Source of the DNA: Paenibacillus kyungheensis
GTDB taxonomy: Bacteria > Bacillota > Bacilli > Paenibacillales > Paenibacillaceae
NCBI RefSeq assembly: GCF_028606985.1
Contig: NZ_CP117416.1
Coordinates: 3,758,001 to 3,822,000 of the forward strand
DNA: 64,000 bases
Direction: 5' to 3'
The position numbers and the translations under genes are program-made. The notes under the pieces were generated by a model. The model saw nothing but the letters and a program-made list of their open reading frames with translations, made no database searches and was not told where the DNA came from. Positions 16,068 through 24,397 of this stretch are shown here, piece by piece (position 1 is the stretch's first letter; every line of letters starts with the position of its first letter).

Positions 16068-17687
16068 TTACAACTCACCTGTCAGATTAGTCACAATTTC
16101 ATTTAACAACATCTTATATCCTGTAATCCCTCGTCCTTCTACCCATAGACGTGTATCCATATCGAACACTTGATGTTGTTGAACAGCCTTTAACTGTTGC
16201 CATACATCACTTTCTAGCAATTTTTGCATACTCTCATCGGTACTGAACTGCTCTATCATTCTTTTTTCTATAAACAGATAATCAGGATTGGCTGACAATA
16301 ACAGCTCTAATGTACAAGGATTGAACCATGACTTGCCTTCTTGTAATACTTCGGGTGCACTCAATTCCAATTGGCTATATAGTAACTTAGCTACACCAAC
16401 AGCATCTACACCTAAATAACGATAACCGTAAGGCTCTATTCGCAAAACCATAATCGTTGCTTGCGCATCAATGATAGGTTGAAGCTTTTGTCTGGCGATC
16501 TCGATCTCTTGTTCTAAATGAATTTGAATCTGCTCTGCTTCTGCTTGCTTGTGAAATATAGACGACAATTGTTGCAGTAACGTTAGCACATCAATACTCA
16601 AGTTCGTAATAAAAGGGGCTATCGCACGTAACTGTTGTCTCACTTCTTCAGACCAGACATTACCGATCAGCAATTCTGGATTTAGTTGCTGAATCTGCCC
16701 AATATCTTGTTCATACTGTGCCATCTCTACGATCTTTACACCATGTGCTTCAAATTGTTGTAATTGATGAGGTGCTAATAGAAGCGGTGTCACTATCACT
16801 GCATAAGGGATAATACCGAGATTGATCATGATATCAGCGCAGGTTGCAGAAAGGCATACTATTTTACGAGACGATAGACTTCCTGCATACAGACTTGGCG
16901 ATACACCGACAACCTGCTTGAATCGTCGGCTAAAATAATGCGTATCTTCAAAACCAGACTGTTTGGCAATGTCTTGCGAATTAGTCTGGGTAAAGATCAA
17001 TTGTTCTTGCGCACGATACATACGGAAAGAAGCCAGATAATCAAGCGGTGGCTTTCCATATCGTTCACTAAATTTACGCGAGTAATACCAGGGGCTCACT
17101 CCGGCAATCTCTGCTAACTGTTTACGGGTGATCACTTGATCATAATGAGTATGCATATATTCAGCAGAACGGATAATGCCTTGCGTTAGCGTTTGCTGAT
17201 CATCAGTTATATGATGTTGAGCTTGATATATATAGTTGAGCAATTCATAGATAATAGATGGATATTTTACTGATAATTCATATTGTGAATCTGAACTTTC
17301 TTTGCTCAAATGTTGACTGATATTCGCAACAACCCCACCTGTTAATTGCACTTTCTGATAGGTTCCTTCTGCTGGAACAGACCATAGATAAGGGCTCCAT
17401 GTTGACGTATTTTCGGTCAGCACATATGTATTAAATTCAATGCACCAACCGGATAGATCAAGTTGACCACCTTCTAATACTTCAATCAAAGAATATGCTT
17501 CTACTGCAATCAATTGCCCAAATGATACTTGAATACGTTCACCGTTTATTTTCCAGATCGCTTGTCCATCTATAATAAGAATCAATGCTGGATATATAAA
17601 AGAATGGAATGCTCCTACAGACATCCATTGATGTGTTAACGATTGAGTCGATTTCCATTGTACAATCCACTGATTTTCAACTGACAT
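16068..17687 (-). CDS. AraC-family regulator fused to a siderophore-binding-protein domain (Btr-like)
   Basis: A 539-aa three-part regulator. Residues 1-150 are a cupin-like sensing/arm domain. Residues 170-270 are two AraC helix-turn-helix units (ITRKQLAEIAGVSPWYYSRKF; DIAKQSGFEDTHYFSRRFK). Residues 275-539 are a class III periplasmic-binding-protein domain without signal peptide, so cytosolic. The architecture is that of B. subtilis Btr (YbbB), which binds bacillibactin and activates its uptake genes. The PBP domain is close to the neighbouring lipoprotein (LRVE/LRIE, NPDYIFVEDRI/NPDYLFIEKRM). GAGGG 8 nt before the ATG at 17687 sets the start. Confidence 0.88.
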   Translation of the reverse strand: MSVENQWIVQWKSTQSLTHQWMSVGAFHSFIYPALILIIDGQAIWKINGERIQVSFGQLIAVEAYSLIEVLEGGQLDLSGWCIEFNTYVLTENTSTWSPYLWSVPAEGTYQKVQLTGGVVANISQHLSKESSDSQYELSVKYPSIIYELLNYIYQAQHHITDDQQTLTQGIIRSAEYMHTHYDQVITRKQLAEIAGVSPWYYSRKFSERYGKPPLDYLASFRMYRAQEQLIFTQTNSQDIAKQSGFEDTHYFSRRFKQVVGVSPSLYAGSLSSRKIVCLSATCADIMINLGIIPYAVIVTPLLLAPHQLQQFEAHGVKIVEMAQYEQDIGQIQQLNPELLIGNVWSEEVRQQLRAIAPFITNLSIDVLTLLQQLSSIFHKQAEAEQIQIHLEQEIEIARQKLQPIIDAQATIMVLRIEPYGYRYLGVDAVGVAKLLYSQLELSAPEVLQEGKSWFNPCTLELLLSANPDYLFIEKRMIEQFSTDESMQKLLESDVWQQLKAVQQHQVFDMDTRLWVEGRGITGYKMLLNEIVTNLTGEL

Positions 17688-17782
17688 TCTAACTTCCCTC
17701 ACGATCATTCGTATAAGCTTGCTGTTATGAATATTTGAATTGAAGCTCAATTTACTTTTTTGTGTATTGTATCATATGCTAT

Positions 17783-17831
17783 AAAAAAATAAGCCTACCT
17801 CTACAGCATCGTTCACTGTACAAGCAGACTT
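17783..17831 (-). terminator. Terminator of the QorB-like gene
   Basis: On the minus strand AAGTCT...TACAG pairs with CTGTA...AGGCTT with an internal loop, followed by seven T. It lies just past the stop of the gene at 17858. Confidence 0.6.
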
Positions 17832-17857
17832 ATAGGTGTATCTATATGGTGATTATA

Positions 17858-18712
17858 TTATGCTTGATTTAAAATCTCGCGGAATCCTTCTTGAAGTGGT
17901 GTATTCGGATGACCTAATACTTTTGCGAAATCTTGACTTTCTACAGCCAGTGAACCTTCGCGGATCGCTGTTTGGATACCCACTACAAAAGGAAGCGCAT
18001 CAGCAGGTACGCCTGCTTCTTTCATGACTTGTTCATACGTAGCATCATCTACTTGTTGAACAGGAATATCTTTTCCGCTCACTTCAGCCAAAATGGCTGC
18101 TAGTTCTTCTTGTGTCAATAATGGACCTGATAATTCATAGACTTTATTATTATGACCTTCATGAGTTAACACATTCGCTGCTGCTTCTGCATAATCACGA
18201 CGAATCGCCCAGCCTACTTTACCATTTCCAGCAGATGTTAACCAGGGAGCACCTTGTAATGCAGCTTGAATCGTACCCATTTCATTTTCCAAATACCAGT
18301 TGTTACGTAGAATAGCATATGTGATTCCTGAGGCGACCAAAGCATCTTCGGTTTGACGATGATCTTCGGTTAAAAAGAATGTACTTTCCTGTGCATTCGG
18401 TGCACTGGTATAAGCGATAAAGCTAACGCCTGCGGCTTTGGCGGCATCGATAGCAGCTTGATGTTCAGCAACACGATTTCCCGGAGATGTAGAGATCATA
18501 AGCAATTTATCAACACCTGCAAAAGCGGAAGCTAACGTCTCAGGACGGGCAAAATCACCTTCTCTAACTTCTACACCTTTGGCGCTCAAATGCTCTGCTT
18601 TTTTCGGATCACGTACACTTGCCACGATATCACTAGCAGGAACCGATTGTAATAATTGCTCAACAACAAGTGAACCCAATTGACCTGTAGCTCCAGTAAC
18701 TAGAATTTTCAT
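17858..18712 (-). CDS. NmrA/QorB-like NAD(P)H-binding oxidoreductase
   Basis: Atypical SDR of 284 aa. The dinucleotide motif GATGQLG is at residues 7-13; VRDPKKAEHL after strand 2 suggests NADPH. RNNWYLEN near residue 135 is a typical QorB/YtfG segment, and ELSGP near 187 is also family-like. QorB relatives reduce quinones. The catalytic Tyr-Lys of classical SDRs is absent, as expected. GGAGG 8 nt upstream of the ATG at 18712 defines the start; the longer reading of 16 residues has none. It is monocistronic; no dedicated regulator is apparent. Confidence 0.87.
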   Translation of the reverse strand: MKILVTGATGQLGSLVVEQLLQSVPASDIVASVRDPKKAEHLSAKGVEVREGDFARPETLASAFAGVDKLLMISTSPGNRVAEHQAAIDAAKAAGVSFIAYTSAPNAQESTFFLTEDHRQTEDALVASGITYAILRNNWYLENEMGTIQAALQGAPWLTSAGNGKVGWAIRRDYAEAAANVLTHEGHNNKVYELSGPLLTQEELAAILAEVSGKDIPVQQVDDATYEQVMKEAGVPADALPFVVGIQTAIREGSLAVESQDFAKVLGHPNTPLQEGFREILNQA

Positions 18713-18920
18713 AAGTGTAACCTCCATCAAATTTAGAATCGTAATCTGCTTTGTTATCAACTTGCCTATTCATCATAATCAATAATCCGTATAAATAACA
18801 TGACATTCAGTGAAATAAAATAGTTTTGATCGAATAGTCTCTAAAACTCATTTTATTTACTTTATGTAAGTTAGTATATTTAAAATATAAAGTTTCGTCA
18901 AGTAACTAAATAAAAAGCAA

Positions 18921-19961
18921 TTATTTGTCGTCTTGTATATCGATATGCGAATACTGATGAGTGGCTACACTGGATTCCCGTACGATTAATCTAGGCTCAA
19001 ATTCTACCCGTTCATACGCCGATACATTCGGTGACTGAATGCGTTTGAGTAGTAATTCTGCTGCTAATCTGCCGACTTCATTCCCCATGATAGATACCGA
19101 ACTAATTTGCGGCGTTGTGATGGTTGTCCACAAATTGTTATCGATTCCTACTACCGCGATATCTTGCGGCACACGAACCCCTAACTCTTTGAAACGATTC
19201 ACAATTCCAATCGCGACCATATCGTTCACCGCATAGATTGCATCAGGCATATGCTTCAAATGGTAAAAGTAATTAGCCGCTTGTCGTCCGGTCTCAAATG
19301 TAAAATCTTCACCAAAATACACCAGTGAAGCGTCTACCTGTCTAACCGATTGTTCATATGCTAGATAACGCTCTTCAATTTTATCTTTCGGTGCTCCCAC
19401 ATAAGCAATACGGGTACGTCCAATCTGAATAAGATGTTCCATAACGAGCTTACCTTCTTGTCTGGCAAGACCGACAATATCAGCTTTGAGATCAGGGCTT
19501 AGCATTTTACTATAATTTATAACCGAGATAGGGATGCCCGCTTGATTGATCATACTTTCAAGTGACTTGGGATAAGCAAGTGGCATCATCACTAATCCAT
19601 CTACATGAAGTTTTTTGATTTCACGTAACGTTTCCAACTCCAATCTTGCATTACCCAGTGTATTAATCTGTACAACTCGATATCCATGTTGCTTGGCGGC
19701 TTGCTCTACTGCCCAAGCAATATCAGGAATAATAGCGTTACGAATATCAGGAACAGCAAGAGCAATCTGACGGGTCTGACGGATTTTGAGACTTTGAGCA
19801 GATGTATTTGGTGTAAAGCCCATTTCATCAATAATTTGTAGTATTCGTGCTCTGGTGGCCTGGCTAATTCCTGTACTATTATTCAAAGCTCGAGAGACGG
19901 TAGCAATACCTACCCCTGCTTGCTTGGCTACATCTTCAATCGTTACTTTTTTTGAACGCAT
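18921..19961 (-). CDS. LacI family transcriptional regulator
   Basis: A 346-aa LacI/GalR repressor. The DNA-binding HTH TIEDVAKQAGVGIATVSRALN is at residues 7-27, and a hinge helix (SAQSLKIRQTRQIAL) near 54-68 precedes the sugar-binding-type core. It is divergent from a zinc alcohol dehydrogenase. Two near-identical 12-bp palindromes, one at each promoter, fit dual control. Effector unknown; the core has the DGLVMMP and AVNDMVAIGIV landmarks of periplasmic-binding folds. Confidence 0.92.
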   Translation of the reverse strand: MRSKKVTIEDVAKQAGVGIATVSRALNNSTGISQATRARILQIIDEMGFTPNTSAQSLKIRQTRQIALAVPDIRNAIIPDIAWAVEQAAKQHGYRVVQINTLGNARLELETLREIKKLHVDGLVMMPLAYPKSLESMINQAGIPISVINYSKMLSPDLKADIVGLARQEGKLVMEHLIQIGRTRIAYVGAPKDKIEERYLAYEQSVRQVDASLVYFGEDFTFETGRQAANYFYHLKHMPDAIYAVNDMVAIGIVNRFKELGVRVPQDIAVVGIDNNLWTTITTPQISSVSIMGNEVGRLAAELLLKRIQSPNVSAYERVEFEPRLIVRESSVATHQYSHIDIQDDK

Positions 19962-19983
19962 ATATTAATAGTCCTTCCTAATC

Positions 19984-19995
19984 GGAATCGTTTCC
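19984..19995. promoter_or_regulatory. LacI-type operator at the regulator promoter
   Basis: GGAATCGTTTCC lies 23 nt upstream of the regulator start and differs by one base from the perfect palindrome at 20230-20241. It suggests autorepression. Confidence 0.65.
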
Positions 19996-20229
19996 ATAAT
20001 CTTATGAAATATTTCATGATTTACATCCATTATATCATGAGCAATGCTATACAAGCTTGATCAGGCTTTGGGAGACAATCTGGATTCATCATTTTTACTA
20101 TTATTGTTTCTATATGTTTGATAGCGATGACATGTCAATGTAAAAAGATCATATTTTTTCAATGATGATGATCACTTTTTTTAGTAAAATCATTTGACTT
20201 TATGTCAATAATGTGACATCATATTTTTC

Positions 20230-20241
20230 GGAAACGTTTCC
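20230..20241. promoter_or_regulatory. LacI-type operator at the dehydrogenase promoter
   Basis: A perfect palindrome GGAAACGTTTCC with the central CG step typical of LacI-family operators. It lies 58 nt before the dehydrogenase start. The rest of 19962-20299 shows nothing else clear. Confidence 0.7.
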
Positions 20242-20299
20242 TAAATTATTTTATACTTAACTTTGAAATGATACATTTTAGACTAGGGAGATGACAGGA

Positions 20300-21355
20300 A
20301 TGCAAGCATTAAGATGGCATGGTGTTAAAGATTTAAGAGTAGAAACAATCGAAGAACCACAAGTAACAGCAGGTAAAGTAAAAATTAAAATAGAATGGTG
20401 CGGTATCTGCGGTAGCGATCTACATGAATATGCGGCAGGACCTATCTTTATTTCGCAAGGCACAAATCATCCGTTAACAAATGAACAAGCACCTGTAGTG
20501 ATGGGTCATGAATTTTCCGGACAGGTAGTTGAAGTTGGCGAAGGTGTTACCAAAGTTCAAGCTGGCGACCGCGTAGTGGTAGAGCCTATTTTTGCATGTG
20601 GAAAATGTACAGCTTGTAAGCAAGGTAAATATAACCTTTGTGAACATATGGGATTTTTAGGGCTTGCTGGTGGTGGCGGTGGCTTCTCTGAGTATGTAGC
20701 TGCTGATGAACATATGGTGCACAAAATTCCAGATAGCGTATCATATGAGCAAGGTGCACTTGTTGAACCTTCTGCGGTTGCTTTGTATGCTGTCCGTCAA
20801 AGTCAATTAAAAGTCGGTGATCGTGCTGTTGTATTCGGTGCAGGTCCAATCGGTCTACTTGTGATTGAAGCGCTCAAAGCATCAGGAGCAGCAGAAATCT
20901 ATGCTGTTGAATTATCAGAAGAACGTCGAAGCACTGCCGAGTCATTAGGTGCTATCGGACTTAATCCCGCTGAAGTCGATGTAGTTCAAGAGATTCATCG
21001 TCTTACTAATGGCGGTGCAGATGTCGCTTATGAAGTAACAGGTGTGCCTGTAGTCTTAACTCAAGCGATTCAATCTACCAAGCTTAGCGGACAGATTATG
21101 ATCGTTAGTATTTTTGAAAAAGAAGCACCTATTCATCCTAATCAGATCGTTATGCAAGAACGTAATATTACAGGCATTATTGGATATCGTGATGTATTCC
21201 CTGCGGTTATCAGTCTTATGAGTCAAGGATACTTCTCATCCGAGAAATTAGTCACCAAACGTATTGCTTTGAATGATATTGTAGAACAAGGATTTGAAGC
21301 ATTGTTAAAAGAAAAAAATCAAGTCAAAATCATGGTTTCTCCTAACCAATCTTAA
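20300..21355 (+). CDS. bdhA: (R,R)-2,3-butanediol dehydrogenase-like zinc alcohol dehydrogenase
   Basis: Medium-chain zinc dehydrogenase of 351 aa. Catalytic zinc ligands are seen in WCGICGSDLHEY (Cys), MGHEFSG (His) and VEP (Glu); the structural zinc has CGKCTACKQGKYNLC. The Rossmann motif GAGPIGLL is near residue 178. The N-terminus MQALRWHGVKDLRVE and the overall length match the B. subtilis BdhA/YdjL type, which interconverts acetoin and 2,3-butanediol. GGGAG nine nt before ATG at 20300 selects this start over the ATG at 20291. Controlled by the divergent LacI repressor (inferred). Confidence 0.88.
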   Translation: MQALRWHGVKDLRVETIEEPQVTAGKVKIKIEWCGICGSDLHEYAAGPIFISQGTNHPLTNEQAPVVMGHEFSGQVVEVGEGVTKVQAGDRVVVEPIFACGKCTACKQGKYNLCEHMGFLGLAGGGGGFSEYVAADEHMVHKIPDSVSYEQGALVEPSAVALYAVRQSQLKVGDRAVVFGAGPIGLLVIEALKASGAAEIYAVELSEERRSTAESLGAIGLNPAEVDVVQEIHRLTNGGADVAYEVTGVPVVLTQAIQSTKLSGQIMIVSIFEKEAPIHPNQIVMQERNITGIIGYRDVFPAVISLMSQGYFSSEKLVTKRIALNDIVEQGFEALLKEKNQVKIMVSPNQS

Positions 21356-21427
21356 TAGATACGTGTATATCTTTCTTTTTTGGATTGCTTAATATAGGTG
21401 TATATACCTTCTATATATAATGTAGTG

Positions 21428-21460
21428 AAAGCCCTCTTTTTACGAAAAGAGGGCTTTTTG
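21428..21460 (+). terminator. Terminator of bdhA
   Basis: AAAGCCCTCTTTT and AAAAGAGGGCTTT form a 13-bp stem with a 4-nt loop, then T-run. Confidence 0.85.
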
Positions 21461-21570
21461 TAATTATTTCTAGAAATGTGGACAAACTAAGAACCATCAC
21501 CTACTACTGTATGCTTGGGGTAAGAACATGATATAATCATAGAAATACTATAAGAGAGGGGGTAGTCCAA

Positions 21571-21612
21571 TTGGGAAGGCGATATTGCAAATGGATCAAG
21601 TTGCTCAATTAA
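21571..21612 (+). CDS. Possible leader peptide upstream of the CNNM genes
   Basis: A TTG start, 8 nt after GAGGGGG, opens 13 codons reading MGRRYCKWIKLLN, then TAA. The strong ribosome site with no other gene behind it is the main evidence. It lies about 120 nt before the first CNNM gene. GGTAG at 21561-21565 can pair with CTACC at 21648-21652, closing a structure around it. Short; could be chance. Confidence 0.3.
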   Translation: MGRRYCKWIKLLN

Positions 21613-21704
21613 CAACATATCATACTGTAATCAAAGTTCTTTGTAGGCTACCTTTTCTATACGGATGTATCACACAAAAATGAACAAGGCTTTTTTACAC
21701 TTCT

Positions 21705-21737
21705 GGAGGTGAATCCCTTTTTTAAGGGAAATAATTG
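21705..21737 (+). promoter_or_regulatory. Shine-Dalgarno, spacer hairpin and TTG start of the first CNNM gene
   Basis: GGAGGTGA (21705) is 25 nt from the TTG start, far beyond normal spacing. A hairpin, CCCTT with AAGGG, lies between. Folding it would bring SD and start to roughly normal distance. The same arrangement, with compensatory changes, occurs before the second gene. Confidence 0.65.
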
Positions 21738-23033
21738 GACATTATTACGATCATTAATTTACTCATACTTGCTGTTTTAATTGTGTTAACTGCGTTTTTT
21801 GTTGCTTCTGAATTTGCTGTTGTAAAGATTCGGATGTCCCGGATTGATCAATTGATTGCAGAAGGTAACAAAAAAGCTCATTTGGCTAAAAAAGTAGCAA
21901 GCGATCTAGACTATTACCTTTCTGCGTGCCAGTTAGGAATTACAGTAACAGCACTTGGACTTGGAGCTATCGGTAAACCTGCTGTAGAACGATTAATGTA
22001 TCCTGTATTTGATCTATTGAATGTTTCAGCAGCTACAGCTTCGATAGCTTCGTATGCGATTGCTTTTGCTTTAGTCACCTTTTTGCACGTCGTTATCGGA
22101 GAAATGGCTCCCAAAACGTTGGCGATTCAATTTTCGGAAAAATTGACGTTAATGCTTGCTCCTTATTTATACTGGTTCGGTAAAATTATGAACCCGTTTA
22201 TCTGGGCTTTGAATGGTACTTCACGCGTGTTGCTACGCTCTTTTGGTGTAAAGCCAGCAGGTCATGAAGACATTTATTCTGAAAGTGAATTGAAGATTAT
22301 TATGACTCAAAGTTTTCAGGGTGGCGAGATCAATCAGACCAAGCTGGATTATATGGAAAATGTGTTTTCCTTTGACGAACGAGTAACACGCGATATTATG
22401 GTTCCACGTACGGCACTGGTGACTCTTGATCTGAATATGACCGAACAACAGATTATTGCTACGCTGGATGAAAATTATTATACTCGCTATCCGGTTACGC
22501 AAGCGGGTGATAAAGACTTGATTCTTGGTGTAGTCAATGTCAAAAAAATGTTGCCTCATATTGTTGCTGGTCGAGAACATCAATTACAACAATTTGTGCG
22601 TACTCTTCCTTCGGTACAAGAAGCAACCCCTATTCAAGATGCTATGATTCGCATGCAAAAAGAACGTGTGCATATGGCGCTTGTGATTGATGAATATGGC
22701 GGTACTTCAGGTGTGATTACAATGGAAGATGTGTTGGAAGAGCTAGTTGGCGAGATTCGAGATGAATTTGATGCTGATGAAGTGGCTGATATTCAACCTA
22801 TCGACGATACTACGTATTTAATCAATGGACGTACTTTATTAGATGAGCTTGAGAAGCAGTTCGGTATGACTTTTGAAAATGATGAAGAGATTGATACGAT
22901 TGGTGGTTGGATTCAACATTACAAAGGAACCGATGTGCAAGTCGGTGAAGTATTAGAACAAGATGATTATGTATGGACAGTAACGGAGAAAGATCATTTA
23001 CAGATCAAACAAGTACGACTTTATCGAGCATAA
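21735..23033 (+). CDS. CNNM/CorC (HlyC) family membrane transporter-like protein
   Basis: A 432-aa protein. The N-terminal DUF21 membrane domain (residues 1-200, four helices: [20 protein letters not shown], then [21 protein letters not shown]) is followed by a CBS pair (about 215-335) and a C-terminal CorC/HlyC domain (about 345-430). Homologues move Mg2+ or related divalent cations, often as efflux; older names call them hemolysins. A TTG start is used with an SD set far upstream behind a hairpin. A paralogue follows 76 nt downstream. No M-box-like element was recognised. Confidence 0.85.
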   Translation: MDIITIINLLILAVLIVLTAFFVASEFAVVKIRMSRIDQLIAEGNKKAHLAKKVASDLDYYLSACQLGITVTALGLGAIGKPAVERLMYPVFDLLNVSAATASIASYAIAFALVTFLHVVIGEMAPKTLAIQFSEKLTLMLAPYLYWFGKIMNPFIWALNGTSRVLLRSFGVKPAGHEDIYSESELKIIMTQSFQGGEINQTKLDYMENVFSFDERVTRDIMVPRTALVTLDLNMTEQQIIATLDENYYTRYPVTQAGDKDLILGVVNVKKMLPHIVAGREHQLQQFVRTLPSVQEATPIQDAMIRMQKERVHMALVIDEYGGTSGVITMEDVLEELVGEIRDEFDADEVADIQPIDDTTYLINGRTLLDELEKQFGMTFENDEEIDTIGGWIQHYKGTDVQVGEVLEQDDYVWTVTEKDHLQIKQVRLYRA

Positions 23034-23078
23034 TCTTTACCTATTTTATATGTATGGTTCGCCAAATTATAATTATAC

Positions 23079-23112
23079 GGAGGTGAATCCCTCTTTCTGA
23101 GGGAAATCATTG
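23079..23112 (+). promoter_or_regulatory. Shine-Dalgarno, spacer hairpin and TTG start of the second CNNM gene
   Basis: GGAGGTGA (23079) is 26 nt from TTG. The intervening hairpin is TCCCTC with GAGGGA, where the first gene has TCCCTT with AAGGGA. The T-A to C-G change keeps the pair, which supports a real structure. Confidence 0.7.
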
Positions 23113-24183
23113 GACGGAACAATTGGTTTAAATTTATTTTTAGTAGCTGTATTTATCGGCTTAACTGCTTTTTTTGTAGGAGCAGAATTTGCTATTTTGA
23201 AAGTCAGGATGTCTCGAATCGATCAGTTGATTGAAGATGGTAATAAAAAAGCAGTACTCGCTAAAAAAGTAGCTCATGATCTTGATTATTATTTATCGGC
23301 GTGTCAGTTAGGTATAACGATTACAGCGCTAGTATTAGGTGCTCTCGGTGAACCGACAGTAGAGAAAATACTGCACCCGTTATTTGATCAATTACAGGTT
23401 CCGGCGGCGCTATCGACTGTTCTGTCATATGCGATTGCTTTAGCTATTATTACTTTCTTACATGTGGTTATCGGTGAATTAGCACCTAAAACGTTGGCGA
23501 TTCAATTTGCTGAAAAAATGACGTTATTGTTAGCTCCTCCACTGTACTGGTTCGGTAAAGTGATGTATCCGTTTATTTATATTCTAAATACTTCGGCTAC
23601 CCTTCTACTGCGTATCTTCGGAATCAAGCCGGCAGGTCATGACTCGGTCTATTCTGAAGAAGAATTACGCTGGATTGTAGATCAAAGTTACGAAAGTGGC
23701 GAGATTAACAAAACCGAATTAAGTTATTTACAAAATATATTCACTTTTGATGAGCGGACATTAGAAGAAATTATGATTCCCAAGTCTCAAATTGCTACAC
23801 TTGCTAAAGAAATGCCTCTTGCCGGGATTATCGAGATATTGGACGAATATGAATATACTCGCTACCCTGTTATCGACTTGGATAACCCGGATCATTTTAT
23901 CGGATTTATCAATACCAAAGAATTATTAACAGCAGTAGCCGCAGGTCGCGATTACAAAGTAGCTGATTTTATTCATACGATGCCTCATTTCCCATCCACT
24001 TCTTCTGTTAAAGATGTATTGATCAAAATGCAACAAAGTCGTGTGCATATGGCAATTGCTATTGACGCATCCGGTCAAACGGTTGGTCTGGTGACGATGG
24101 AAGACATTTTAGAAAAAATTGTCGGTGCTATTCGAGATGAAGCAGATACAAGTGATCTTGTATTTGAACCCAAATCGATCTAA
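23110..24183 (+). CDS. CNNM family membrane protein lacking the CorC C-terminal domain
   Basis: A 357-aa paralogue of the preceding gene. DUF21 (residues 1-200) and a CBS pair (about 215-335) are well kept ([40 protein letters not shown]), but the protein ends about 20 residues after the CBS domain. The HlyC/CorC tail, present in the first copy, is absent. The shared TTG start and spacer hairpin mean the two arose by tandem duplication, including the translation signals. They may form a heteromer in which only one subunit has the regulatory tail (speculative). Confidence 0.85.
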   Translation: MDGTIGLNLFLVAVFIGLTAFFVGAEFAILKVRMSRIDQLIEDGNKKAVLAKKVAHDLDYYLSACQLGITITALVLGALGEPTVEKILHPLFDQLQVPAALSTVLSYAIALAIITFLHVVIGELAPKTLAIQFAEKMTLLLAPPLYWFGKVMYPFIYILNTSATLLLRIFGIKPAGHDSVYSEEELRWIVDQSYESGEINKTELSYLQNIFTFDERTLEEIMIPKSQIATLAKEMPLAGIIEILDEYEYTRYPVIDLDNPDHFIGFINTKELLTAVAAGRDYKVADFIHTMPHFPSTSSVKDVLIKMQQSRVHMAIAIDASGQTVGLVTMEDILEKIVGAIRDEADTSDLVFEPKSI

Positions 24184-24212
24184 TCTTGATCTTGATCTGT
24201 AATACTGATACA

Positions 24213-24245
24213 AAAAAGGTCTCTAGCTCGTATAGAGACCTTTTT
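24213..24245 (+). terminator. Terminator of the CNNM pair
   Basis: AAAGGTCTCTA and TAGAGACCTTT form an 11-bp stem with a 7-nt loop, then T-run. Confidence 0.85.
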
Positions 24246-24397
24246 CTTTGTTTATTTATGATAGACATTAGATAGTTGAATTAAATGATAATCAAGATCA
24301 TATACATACATAGACAGTCGGTTCGATATTTTTGACTGTGAGTACAAGATGATATAATAAGCAATAATCACTAGCGACCGATCAAGGAGGTTTTACT

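Noticed and set aside
20230-20241. CcpA cre site upstream of bdhA
   Set aside because: The palindrome lacks the outer TG and CA of the cre consensus. Its twin at the LacI gene promoter suggests the local repressor instead.
21541-21734. M-box Mg2+ riboswitch before the CNNM genes
   Set aside because: Key conserved segments are not present; I report only a leader ORF and spacer hairpin.
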